NCBI GenBank assembly: GCA_035456985.1
Contig: DATICE010000060.1
Span: 1 to 13,770, forward strand
DNA from: SG8-41 sp035456985
GTDB lineage: Bacteria > Pseudomonadota > Gammaproteobacteria > Burkholderiales > SG8-41
Reading direction: 5' to 3'
Length of the DNA stretch: 13,770 bases
In this document: positions 6,595 to 13,186 of the stretch, piece by piece
Layout: each line of letters begins with the position of its first letter
Numbering within the stretch: the stretch's first letter is position 1
Made by a program: the position numbers and the translations under genes
Notes under the pieces: generated by a model
What the model was told of the DNA's origin: nothing
The model's input: only the letters and a program-made list of their open reading frames with translations
The model's database searches: none

Positions 6595-6600
6595 TACAAT
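6595..6600 (+). promoter_or_regulatory. Possible -10 box of the pgi promoter
   Basis: TACAAT lies 35 nt before the chosen pgi start. The -35 position at 17 bp spacing (TAAGCG, inside the neighbouring palindrome) is poor. The call therefore rests on the -10 match and location alone. Confidence 0.3.
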
Positions 6601-6635
6601 GCGGGCACGTCGTGACGCCCCGCGAACCACCCGGA

Positions 6636-8276
6636 ATGCCCTCCGCCCGCACCGCCCTGCCCGCCTGGCAGAAACTCGCCGAGCACCTGCGCGCCCAGTC
6701 CGGCGTCCACCTGCGCGAGCGCTTCGATCGGGATCCCGGGCGGTTCGTGAAGTTCAGCCTCACGCTCGAGGGCATGCTGCTTGATTACTCGAAGCAGCGC
6801 GTGACGGAGGAAACGATGCGGCTGCTCGTGGCGCTTGCGCGCGAATGTGAGCTCGAGACGTGGCGAGCCCGCATGCTCGCAGGCGAGCGCATCAACCAGA
6901 CCGAGAATCGCGCGGCGCTGCACGTCGCGCTGCGCGCCGCGACACCGGTACGTTTCGAGGGACGGGACGTGACGCGGGAGGTGGCGGCGGTGCTCGCGGA
7001 CATGCGGCGCTTCGCGCGCGGCGTGCGTTCCGGCCGCATTCGGGGCGCAAGCGGGCGCGCGTTCACCGACGTGGTGAACCTCGGCATCGGCGGCTCCGAC
7101 CTGGGCCCGCGTCTCGCCTGCGACGCTTTGAAACACTGCTCGCGATCGGGGCCACGGGCGCACTTCGTATCCAACGTGGACGGCTCGGCCGTTGCGGATG
7201 CGCTCGCCCGCCTCACGCCCGCCACCACGCTTGTCGTCATTTCCTCGAAGACCTTCGGCACCCAGGAGACGCTCCTCAATGCCGCAACTGTCCGTGCGTG
7301 GCTCGAGCGGGGGCTGAAGGGCAAGGCAGCACGTCACCTGTGCGCGGTGACCGCAGATCCAGAACGCGCGGCCGCCTTCGGCGTCTCCGCGGACCGTATC
7401 TTCCGCACGTGGGACTGGGTGGGTGGTCGCTACTCGCTGTGCTCGGCGGTGGGGCTGCCCGTCGCCCTTGCGATCGGCATGGAGGGCTTCGACGAACTGC
7501 GCGCTGGCGCACGCGCGATGGACGAGCACTTCGCCCGCGCACCGCTGGAGAAGAACCTGCCGGTGGTGATGGGGCTCATCGAAGTGTGGAACGTGAACTT
7601 CCTCGGCTGCGGCGCGCGCGCGGTGCTGCCCTACGACGAGCGGTTGCGGTGGCTCCCCGCCTACCTCCAGCAGCTCGAGATGGAATCGTGCGGCAAATCG
7701 GTCACCCGGGACGGCGCCCCGGACGGCCATGCGACCGCGCCTGTCACCTGGGGCAGCGCGGGAACCGACGGCCAGCACGCCTACTTCCAGCTCCTGCATC
7801 AGGGAACGCAGGTGATACCCGCGGATTTCATCGCCTGCTGCCGGCCCCATCACCGGCTGCGCGCGAGCCACGAAATGCTGCTCGCCAACTTCTTCGCGCA
7901 GACCGAGGCCCTCGCTCGCGGCATGAACGGGGATGAGGCCGCGGCAGCGATGCGGAAACAAGGGTTGCCGGAGGCCGGAATCCGGGGATTGCTGCCGCAT
8001 CGTGTGTTCGACGGCAACCGCCCCACCACCTCGATCCTGCTCGATGAGCTCACCCCGCGCGCACTGGGAGCGCTGATCGCGCTCTACGAGCACAAGGTAT
8101 TCGTGCAGTCGGTGATCTGGAATGTGAACGCGTTCGACCAGTGGGGCGTGGAACTCGGCAAGAGCCTTGCCGGGCGCATCCTGCCGGAACTCGAGGGAGC
8201 CGCCTCCGTCTCAACCCACGACAGCTCGACCAACGGATTGATCAACCACTACCTGAACCGCAGGAGAAGAACATGA
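6636..8276 (+). CDS. pgi: Glucose-6-phosphate isomerase
   Basis: A full-length 546-residue phosphoglucose isomerase (E. coli enzyme 549), which interconverts glucose-6-phosphate and fructose-6-phosphate in the cytoplasm. Both family signatures are present: DWVGGRYSLCSAVG (near 7412-7453) and SVIWNVNAFDQWGVELGK (near 8109-8162). Catalytic residues fit: Glu350 in QQLEMESCGK, His388 in LLHQGTQVIPADF and Lys509 in VELGKSLA. The phosphate-binding region GIGGSDLGPR (near 7084-7113) is intact. The open frame runs back to 6258 through the divergent EI24 gene. The first sensible start is ATG 6636, giving MPSARTALPAWQKL; GTG 6612 is an alternative. No clear ribosome site precedes either. The stop overlaps the next start (ATGA). 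Confidence 0.96.
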   Translation: MPSARTALPAWQKLAEHLRAQSGVHLRERFDRDPGRFVKFSLTLEGMLLDYSKQRVTEETMRLLVALARECELETWRARMLAGERINQTENRAALHVALRAATPVRFEGRDVTREVAAVLADMRRFARGVRSGRIRGASGRAFTDVVNLGIGGSDLGPRLACDALKHCSRSGPRAHFVSNVDGSAVADALARLTPATTLVVISSKTFGTQETLLNAATVRAWLERGLKGKAARHLCAVTADPERAAAFGVSADRIFRTWDWVGGRYSLCSAVGLPVALAIGMEGFDELRAGARAMDEHFARAPLEKNLPVVMGLIEVWNVNFLGCGARAVLPYDERLRWLPAYLQQLEMESCGKSVTRDGAPDGHATAPVTWGSAGTDGQHAYFQLLHQGTQVIPADFIACCRPHHRLRASHEMLLANFFAQTEALARGMNGDEAAAAMRKQGLPEAGIRGLLPHRVFDGNRPTTSILLDELTPRALGALIALYEHKVFVQSVIWNVNAFDQWGVELGKSLAGRILPELEGAASVSTHDSSTNGLINHYLNRRRRT

Positions 8277-8479
8277 ACGACGAAACGCTGAACATGAGCA
8301 TCCGCAAGTTCCTGAAGACCGTGGGCGTGAACTCCCAGCTCGCGATCGAGAAAGCGGTGCAGAAGGCGGTCGCGGACGGCCGGCTGAAGGGCAAGGAAGC
8401 CTTCCCCGCCGCGATGACGCTCACCGTCGGGAAACTCAATCTCGACGTGAAATTCGACGGCGAAATCCGCCTTGAATGA
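8273..8479 (+). CDS. DUF6494-type small protein, coupled to pgi
   Basis: A 68-residue soluble protein starting MNDETLNMSIRKFLKTVGVN and ending FDGEIRLE. I recognise this as the DUF6494-type small family, whose function is unknown. The N-terminal half looks helical (residues 8-38). The C-terminal half is beta-like, with alternating TLTVGKLNLDVKFDGEIRL. AGGAG (8262-8266) is 6 nt before the ATG, and the start overlaps the pgi stop (ATGA), so it is translated with pgi. No signal peptide, cysteine or metal motif is present. Its stop is 3 nt before a large inverted repeat array that probably also ends the transcript. The family name is from memory of its sequence pattern; the function is not inferred. 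Confidence 0.85.
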   Translation: MNDETLNMSIRKFLKTVGVNSQLAIEKAVQKAVADGRLKGKEAFPAAMTLTVGKLNLDVKFDGEIRLE

Positions 8480-8482
8480 GAG

Positions 8483-8608
8483 GTGACTGATGATTCGTGA
8501 CTGGTACTGCGTGACTGGTAATGCGTGACTGGTGATGCGTGGTGGCGACACCCATTCATCAGTCACGCTTCATCAGTCACGTCTTATCAGTCACGCTCTA
8601 TCAGTCAC
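8483..8608. repeat. 126-bp symmetrical array: four 14-bp repeats facing four inverted copies
   Basis: The left arm has GTGACTG at 8483, 8497, 8511 and 8525, a strict 14-bp period with a related second heptamer (ATGATTC, GTACTGC, GTAATGC, GTGATGC). The right arm has ATCAGTCAC at 8558, 8572, 8586 and 8600, again at 14 bp. All four pairs share one centre (8545.5), so the element is an interrupted palindrome. A GGTG-GCGA-CACC mini-hairpin (8541-8552) sits within one base of that centre. It fills the gap between the stops of the DUF6494-type gene (8477-8479) and orn (8614-8612). As RNA it would fold into a long imperfect hairpin and may serve both convergent genes as a 3'-end structure. Confidence 0.88.
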
Positions 8609-8611
8609 GCC

Positions 8612-9157
8612 TTAGAGCTTAAAGAGGTGCTCGCGGTAGTACTTGAGCTCCTCGATCGACTCGTAGATGTCGGCGAGCGCCTCGTGCTTGCCGTGCTTCA
8701 CCAGCCCGGCCATGATCTCCGGCTTCCACCGCTTCCCGAGCTCTTTCAGGGTGCTCACGTCGAGGTTGCGGTAGAGAAAGTACGCCTCCAGCTGCGGCAT
8801 GTAGCGCGCGAGGAAGCGGCGGTCCTGGTGCACGGAGTTGCCGCACATCGGGGAAGTCTTCGGGGGGACGTGCTCGGCGAGAAAGGCGAGGACGCGGCTC
8901 TCCACCTGCGATTCGGAGTGCGTGGCAACCTTGACCTTCTCGGTGAGCCCGCTCTTCGCGTGAGTGGAGCGATTCCAGTCGTCCATCGCGGCGAGCACCG
9001 CATCGGGCTGATGCACGACCATGACCGGCCCCTCCGCGACTGTGTTGAGCCGGTTGTCGGTCACGACTACCGCAACCTCGAGGATCCGGTCGGAGTCGGG
9101 ATCGAGCCCGCTCATTTCCATGTCGATCCAGATGAGGTGATTCGCGTCCTGGGCCAT
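8612..9157 (-). CDS. orn: Oligoribonuclease
   Basis: A 181-residue DEDDh 3'-5' exoribonuclease that finishes RNA decay by degrading very short oligonucleotides (including pGpG from cyclic-di-GMP turnover); active as a dimer in the cytoplasm. Exo motifs are intact: Asp12 and Glu14 in IWIDMEMSGL, Asp112 in SVHQDRRFLARYMP, His158 and Asp163 in KHGKHEALADIYES. E. coli Orn is also 181 residues. The frame is open upstream to 9292, but that extension overlaps the divergent protease gene and lacks family sequence, so ATG 9157 (MAQDANHLIWIDMEM) is chosen. No strong ribosome site is visible. Divergent from the M48-phhB-rsgA operon; orn next to rsgA is also seen in enterobacteria. Convergent with pgi/DUF6494, separated only by the repeat array. 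Confidence 0.96.
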   Translation of the reverse strand: MAQDANHLIWIDMEMSGLDPDSDRILEVAVVVTDNRLNTVAEGPVMVVHQPDAVLAAMDDWNRSTHAKSGLTEKVKVATHSESQVESRVLAFLAEHVPPKTSPMCGNSVHQDRRFLARYMPQLEAYFLYRNLDVSTLKELGKRWKPEIMAGLVKHGKHEALADIYESIEELKYYREHLFKL

Positions 9158-9165
9158 GCTTGTTG

Positions 9166-9194
9166 TTGGGATGGCAGCGTAATTCGGCGATAAT
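9166..9194 (+). promoter_or_regulatory. Sigma-70-type promoter of the M48-phhB-rsgA operon
   Basis: TTGGGA (9166-9171) and GATAAT (9189-9194) are separated by exactly 17 bp. They match 4/6 and 5/6 of the -35 and -10 consensus. Transcription would begin near 9201, about 28 nt before ATG 9229. The element lies in the 71-bp gap between the divergent orn and protease starts. Confidence 0.5.
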
Positions 9195-9228
9195 TGTGTC
9201 ACAGATCGCACGCTTCCGTCAGAGCCAC

Positions 9229-10476
9229 ATGTCCGCACCAAACGCCTTTGCTGCCATTTTTGTCGCGGCGCTCGCGCTCGCCACGGCGACACGGCTGTGG
9301 CTCGCTTTCCGCCACGTGAGACATATCCGCGCGCATCGCGCCCGCGTGCCCGAAGCGTTCGCGGACTCGATCAGTCTCGACGCGCATCAGAAGGCCGCCG
9401 ATTACACCTGTGCCAGGACCCGTCTTGCGATGGCGGAGGTCGCGTTCAGCGCCGCGGTCCTCCTCGCGCTCACCTTCGGCGGCGCGCTGCAGTGGCTGCA
9501 CGAAGTGTCCGCGGCGTGGCTGCCGGAAGGCATCGGGCGCGGGCTGCTGCTCCTCGTACTGGTCGCGGCGCTGATGACGGCGCTCGAGCTGCCGTTCGGC
9601 CTCTACCGCACTTTCGTCGTCGAGACCCGCTTCGGGTTCAACAAGATGACGCCCGGGCTCTATTTCATCGATCTCGCCAAGAGCGTCGCGCTCTCAGCCG
9701 CGTTCGGCCTGCCGCTGGCGGCGATCGTGCTGTGGCTGATGGCGAGGGCGGGCGAATACTGGTGGTTCTACGCCTGGCTCACGTGGATCGCGTTCAACGC
9801 GTTCATGGTGGCGGTCTACCCGACGTGGATCGCGCCCCTCTTCAACCGGTTCTCGCCGATGCAGGACCCCGAGCTCAAGGAGCGTGTGGAACGCCTCATG
9901 GCGCGCTGCGGCTTCCGGGTGAAGGGGCTGATGGTAATGGACGGATCGCGCCGCAGCGCCCACGGCAATGCCTACTTCACCGGGTTCGGGATCTCGAAGC
10001 GCATCGTGTTCTTCGACACGCTGCTTGCTCGCCTGAACCCGGGCGAAGTCGAGGCAGTGCTCGCCCACGAGCTGGGTCACTTCAAGCTGCGCCACGTCGT
10101 GAAGCGGATGGCATGGCTCGCAGCGGCAAGCCTCGCCACGCTCTGGCTGCTGGGGTGGATCATGCAGCAACCCTGGTTCTACCACGGGCTCAACGTGCAG
10201 GCGTCATCGACCGCGATGGCGCTCATTCTGTTCGGCATCGTGCTGCCCCAGTTCACTTTCCTGCTGCAGCCGCTCGGCGCGGCTCTGTCGCGCCGGCACG
10301 AGTTCGAGGCCGACCGCTACGCGTCCGAGCACGCCTCCGCGCGCGACCTCGTTTCAGCGCTCACCAAGCTCTATCGCGACAATGCCGCGACGCTCACGCC
10401 CGATCCGCTGCATTCGGTGTTCTACGATTCCCACCCGCCCGCGGTCGCGCGCATCGCCCGCCTTCAGAAAGCGTGA
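9229..10476 (+). CDS. M48 family metalloprotease, Ste24/CAAX-protease-like
   Basis: A 415-residue integral-membrane zinc protease. It has an N-terminal hydrophobic segment (about 5-25), further membrane segments (about 65-85, 100-120, 145-200), then the catalytic motif HELGH at 280-284, two more hydrophobic segments, and the third zinc ligand Glu358 in HEFEADRYA. The C-terminal SVFYDSHPPAVARIARLQ is the usual family ending. The N-terminal Ste24 domain motif TRFGFNKMTPGLYF is present, so this is the CAAX-protease-type subfamily rather than HtpX. Bacteria lack protein prenylation, so the likely role is membrane-protein quality control or another cleavage; that is inference. ATG 9229 (MSAPNAFAAIF) is preferred to ATG 9160 because the latter would lie upstream of the predicted transcription start. 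First gene of a tight operon. Confidence 0.92.
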   Translation: MSAPNAFAAIFVAALALATATRLWLAFRHVRHIRAHRARVPEAFADSISLDAHQKAADYTCARTRLAMAEVAFSAAVLLALTFGGALQWLHEVSAAWLPEGIGRGLLLLVLVAALMTALELPFGLYRTFVVETRFGFNKMTPGLYFIDLAKSVALSAAFGLPLAAIVLWLMARAGEYWWFYAWLTWIAFNAFMVAVYPTWIAPLFNRFSPMQDPELKERVERLMARCGFRVKGLMVMDGSRRSAHGNAYFTGFGISKRIVFFDTLLARLNPGEVEAVLAHELGHFKLRHVVKRMAWLAAASLATLWLLGWIMQQPWFYHGLNVQASSTAMALILFGIVLPQFTFLLQPLGAALSRRHEFEADRYASEHASARDLVSALTKLYRDNAATLTPDPLHSVFYDSHPPAVARIARLQKA

Positions 10477-10485
10477 GGAAGAACC

Positions 10486-10827
10486 ATGGCCAAGACCGTG
10501 AACGATCTCGCCTCAGGGAAGTGCAAGCCGTGCGAGGGCGGCGTCGCGCCCCTCAGGGAGCCGGAAATCCGCAACCTGCTCAAGCAGCTCGACGGCTGGA
10601 CGTTCGAGAACGGCCGCATCGTCAAGACCTACTCGTTCAAGAACCATTACCAGGCGATGGCGTTCGCTAACGCGGTCGCCTGGATCTCCCACCGCGAGGA
10701 CCACCACCCGGACATGACGGTCGGCTACGACCATTGCCGCGTCGAGTACGTGACCCACGCAATCGACGGCCTCTCCGAGAACGATTTCATCTGCGCCGCC
10801 AAGCTCGATCGTCTGTTCGACCTGTAG
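10486..10827 (+). CDS. phhB: 4a-hydroxytetrahydrobiopterin (pterin-4a-carbinolamine) dehydratase
   Basis: A 113-residue PCD/DCoH-family enzyme, which dehydrates 4a-hydroxy-tetrahydropterin and so recycles the pterin cofactor of aromatic amino-acid hydroxylases. The active-site motif is intact: WISHREDHHPDMTVGYDHCRVEYVTH-type sequence with His69, His73-His74-Pro75 and His91. The N-terminal CKPCEGG (13-19) is typical of the bacterial PhhB branch. AGGAAG (10476-10481) precedes ATG 10486, and the gap from the protease stop is only 9 bp. The rsgA start follows 7 bp after its stop. No phenylalanine hydroxylase gene (phhA) is in the window, so either that partner is elsewhere or the protein serves another pterin, as proposed for some PCDs. 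Confidence 0.95.
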   Translation: MAKTVNDLASGKCKPCEGGVAPLREPEIRNLLKQLDGWTFENGRIVKTYSFKNHYQAMAFANAVAWISHREDHHPDMTVGYDHCRVEYVTHAIDGLSENDFICAAKLDRLFDL

Positions 10828-10834
10828 GTGGCCC

Positions 10835-11749
10835 ATGACGCGGCGGGCGCTCCGGAACAGGCCGCCCCAACACGGGTCACGGCTGCTGGAGGGACAGATC
10901 GTCGCCAGTTTCGGCCGTCGCTACCTGGTAGAGCTCCCCGATTCCTCCACGCTCGACTGCGTGACGCGGGGAAAGCGCGGGCTGCTCGCGTGCGGGGACC
11001 GGGTGACGGTTGCGCGCAGCGCGGTCGACAGGGGCGTCATCGAGGCGGTGGGCGCCCGGACGACGCTGCTCTACCGTTCCGACCGCGCGCGCCAGAAGCT
11101 CGTAGCCGCTAACGTCACGCAGATCGTAATCGTGGTTGCGCCTGTGCCGAGCTTCTACGAGGACCTCGTGAACCGGTGCGTCGCGGCGGCGGAGCACGGC
11201 GGCATGGCCGCGCTCATCGTGCTCAACAAGCTGGACCTGCCGCAGGCGACCGCAGCACTGCGCGCGCTCGAGCTCTACCGCGGACTTGGCTACCGCCTGG
11301 TGGCGTTGTCGGCCAAACGCGACCTCGGTCCCCTGCTGCCGCACCTGAAAGGCGAAACGAGCGTGCTGGTCGGCCAGTCCGGGATGGGCAAGTCGACGAT
11401 CATCAACGGGCTCATTCCCGCGGCCGCGGTGCGCGTTGCCGAGATTTCAGCCGCGCTCGATTCCGGGCGCCACACCACCACGCACACCCGGCTCTACCAC
11501 CTGGACGCGAAGAGCCACGTCATCGATTCACCGGGCATGCAGCTCTTCGGATTGCATCACGTGGACGGGCCCGCGCTCGCGCACGCCTTCGTCGAATTCC
11601 GTCCGTGGCTCGGGCAGTGTCGTTTTCGCGATTGCCGCCATGCGTCCGAGCCCGGCTGCGCCATTGCCGCGGCCTGCAAGCGGGGGAAAATCAACGCGAA
11701 ACGGCTGGAATCGTACCGCGGCCTGCTCCGGGAAAAAGGCGGAGCCTGA
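10835..11749 (+). CDS. rsgA: Ribosome small-subunit-dependent GTPase A
   Basis: A 304-residue circularly permuted GTPase that assists late 30S ribosomal subunit maturation. The order of parts is diagnostic: an N-terminal OB-fold (about 17-80), then G4 NKLD (131-134), G5 SAK (159-161), G1 GQSGMGKS (180-187), G2 region GRHTTTHT (211-218), G3 DSPG (231-234), and a C-terminal zinc knuckle with Cys262, Cys267, His269 and Cys275. All key residues are present. The start ATG 10835 is 7 bp after the phhB stop, with AGGTGG (10826-10831) as a close ribosome site. It is the last gene of the operon and is followed by a pair of GC-rich hairpins and a T-rich stretch. Confidence 0.96.
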   Translation: MTRRALRNRPPQHGSRLLEGQIVASFGRRYLVELPDSSTLDCVTRGKRGLLACGDRVTVARSAVDRGVIEAVGARTTLLYRSDRARQKLVAANVTQIVIVVAPVPSFYEDLVNRCVAAAEHGGMAALIVLNKLDLPQATAALRALELYRGLGYRLVALSAKRDLGPLLPHLKGETSVLVGQSGMGKSTIINGLIPAAAVRVAEISAALDSGRHTTTHTRLYHLDAKSHVIDSPGMQLFGLHHVDGPALAHAFVEFRPWLGQCRFRDCRHASEPGCAIAAACKRGKINAKRLESYRGLLREKGGA

Positions 11750-11760
11750 ATCGCGCCTGA

Positions 11761-11842
11761 ATCCTCCCCTCCTGCACGAGGAGGGGTGGCGCGACGCGTC
11801 GGGGTGGTGGGAGCCTCCCTTCCTGCCCGAGGAGGAGAGGAT
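11761..11842. repeat. 82-bp inverted-repeat element with two internal hairpins after rsgA
   Basis: The element is bounded by ATCCTCCCCTCCT (11761-11773) and AGGAGGAGAGGAT (11830-11842), a 13-bp terminal inverted repeat with one mismatch. Hairpin 1 is perfect: CCCCTCCT, loop GCACG, AGGAGGGG (11766-11786). Hairpin 2 (11814-11840) pairs CCTCCCTTCCT with AGGAGGAGAGG around a GCCCG loop with one mismatch and one G-U. ATATTTTCTT follows, so hairpin 2 may terminate rsgA transcripts. It has no coding capacity. It resembles dispersed REP-like or miniature hairpin elements; copy number elsewhere cannot be seen. Confidence 0.65.
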
Positions 11843-11857
11843 ATTTTCTTACCGGCC

Positions 11858-13099
11858 CTAAGAAGGCCGGTGCAGAGTGGGCAGCTCGCGCGTGAAGATG
11901 CGCCGGCCGCGCTTGAAGCCCATCAGGGGTTGCGCGACGGTTGCGATGACCTCGGCTGGGGATTTGGCGTTCCACACGATGAGGTCGGCCGGGTTGCCAA
12001 TGGCGATGCCGTAGTCGCGTTTGCGCAGGATGCGCGCGGGCCGGTCGGTCAGCATCGCGAAGCACTCGGACAAATCCTCCTGCGTGCCCCGCTGCACGAC
12101 GTTGGAGTAGAGGTTCGCGATGCGCACCAGCGAGCTGTCGCCGTAGGGGGTAAACGGGTTCAGCACGTTGTTGGTCGCAATCGAGCAGTTCGCTCCTTGC
12201 GCGATGAGCGCATTGGCGTCCGCGATGCCGCGGATCACGCTGTGCTCCAGATGGCGCCCGCTGGTGAAGAGATCGGTCGCCGGCAGCACCGTCACCGCGA
12301 CCCCCGACGCGGCGAGCCGCCGGCCAAGCGCCTCCAGCTCCGCCTGCGGCAGGCACGAGTACTTGTTGCCGTGGCCGATCGCAACGCGCCCGCCCCAACC
12401 CAAGCGGTCCGTCAGGTCGCAAATCTGCCAGATCATCATGTCGTGCGTCGTGTAGCCGCCGTCGCCGTGGATGTCGACGTCGACGTCGAACTCCTTCGCC
12501 AGCGCGAAGATGCGCTCGATCTGTTTGGGACCATCGGTGTCGTAGCGCGGCGCGCCGCCGACCACCTGCGCCCCGCGCTTCAGCCCCGCCACGACGTTCG
12601 CCTCGCCCCCCGGAACGTTGGTCCAGCCTTCCTGGAGAAACACGCAGAGCTGGAGGTCGAGCGCCCACGCGTAATCCCGCGCCAGGCGCTCGATGGCTTC
12701 GTAGCCGCGCAGGCCGACATTGGGGTCGACCTCGACGTGCGTCCTCATGTGCGCGACGCCATTGAGAATGCATTGTTCGAGCGTCGCGCTGGCGCGCGCG
12801 TAGACGTCCTCGACCGTGAACGTATGCTTGACCGCGGAGGTCCGCTTCATGTGATCGGTCGCGCGCCGGTCCGGGAGCGGCGCGACACGGTCGAGGATCC
12901 GCGACTTGTCCAGGTGGAAATGGCTCTCCACCAAGCCCGGGGACACGTACCGCCCGCCGGCGTCGACGCTCTCGCCGTTGCCGGAGATGCGCGGCTCGAT
13001 GGCGGCGATGCGTCCTTCGGCGACCGCGATGTCGACCGTCGCACCCGCCGCGCCGCGATCAGCGAGCCGCGCATTTCTCAAGATGAGATCAATCGCCAC
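11858..13099 (-). CDS. Amidohydrolase, cytosine-deaminase (CodA)-like, with altered active site
   Basis: A 413-residue member of the amidohydrolase superfamily. The beta-sandwich sequence (about 1-55) leads into VESHFHLDK with metal ligands His60 and His62. Gln156 in CVFLQEGW lines up with CodA Gln156, His211 in DIHGDGG with CodA His214, and His243 in IGHGNKYS with CodA His246. However, where CodA has Glu217 this protein has Gly214, and the CodA Asp313-Asp314 pair is Asn310-Asn311 (ATNNVLNP, confirmed as AAC AAC in the DNA). Start: GTG 13099, 7 nt after a strong GGAGGAG (13113-13107). A TTG 24 nt upstream would place this ribosome site inside the gene. Divergent from an M20 hydrolase. It probably acts on a cyclic amide, pyrimidine or ureide, but deaminase chemistry is doubtful given the replacements. 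Cytoplasmic; no signal peptide. Confidence 0.85.
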   Translation of the reverse strand: MAIDLILRNARLADRGAAGATVDIAVAEGRIAAIEPRISGNGESVDAGGRYVSPGLVESHFHLDKSRILDRVAPLPDRRATDHMKRTSAVKHTFTVEDVYARASATLEQCILNGVAHMRTHVEVDPNVGLRGYEAIERLARDYAWALDLQLCVFLQEGWTNVPGGEANVVAGLKRGAQVVGGAPRYDTDGPKQIERIFALAKEFDVDVDIHGDGGYTTHDMMIWQICDLTDRLGWGGRVAIGHGNKYSCLPQAELEALGRRLAASGVAVTVLPATDLFTSGRHLEHSVIRGIADANALIAQGANCSIATNNVLNPFTPYGDSSLVRIANLYSNVVQRGTQEDLSECFAMLTDRPARILRKRDYGIAIGNPADLIVWNAKSPAEVIATVAQPLMGFKRGRRIFTRELPTLHRPS

Positions 13100-13186
13100 G
13101 CAGTCGCTCCTCCACGCCCTCAAATCGAAAGTTTACGTGAGCTCGATTCCCGCTTACTCTTGAGCCCTTACCGCCTGCCGGATTTT

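Noticed and set aside
6258..6635. N-terminal extension of pgi by 126 residues
   Set aside because: It overlaps the divergent EI24 gene and its product is unlike any Pgi N terminus; length from ATG 6636 matches the family.
6366..8093. 575-codon minus-strand open frame opposite pgi
   Set aside because: Shadow frame; pgi on the plus strand is full length with intact catalytic residues.
8483..8608. CRISPR array
   Set aside because: The unit is only 14 bp with 5-7 bp related interiors and reverses orientation half way; there are no spacers and no cas genes.
9158..9292. N-terminal extension of oligoribonuclease to 226 residues
   Set aside because: It would overlap the divergent protease start and adds non-family sequence; ATG 9157 gives the canonical 181 residues.
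11851..11871. ACCGGCC/GGCCGGT hairpin at the 3' end of the amidohydrolase gene as terminator
   Set aside because: The 7-bp stem brackets the stop codon, but on the minus strand it is followed by an A-rich, not T-rich, stretch.
13100..13123. TTG start for the CodA-like amidohydrolase
   Set aside because: The strong GGAGGAG site lies between this TTG and GTG 13099 and is ideally spaced for the GTG.
13100..13186. Sigma-54 promoter in the divergent hydrolase intergenic region
   Set aside because: No GG-N10-GC element was found on either strand, so the NtrC-type control of the left-hand operon cannot be extended to this pair.
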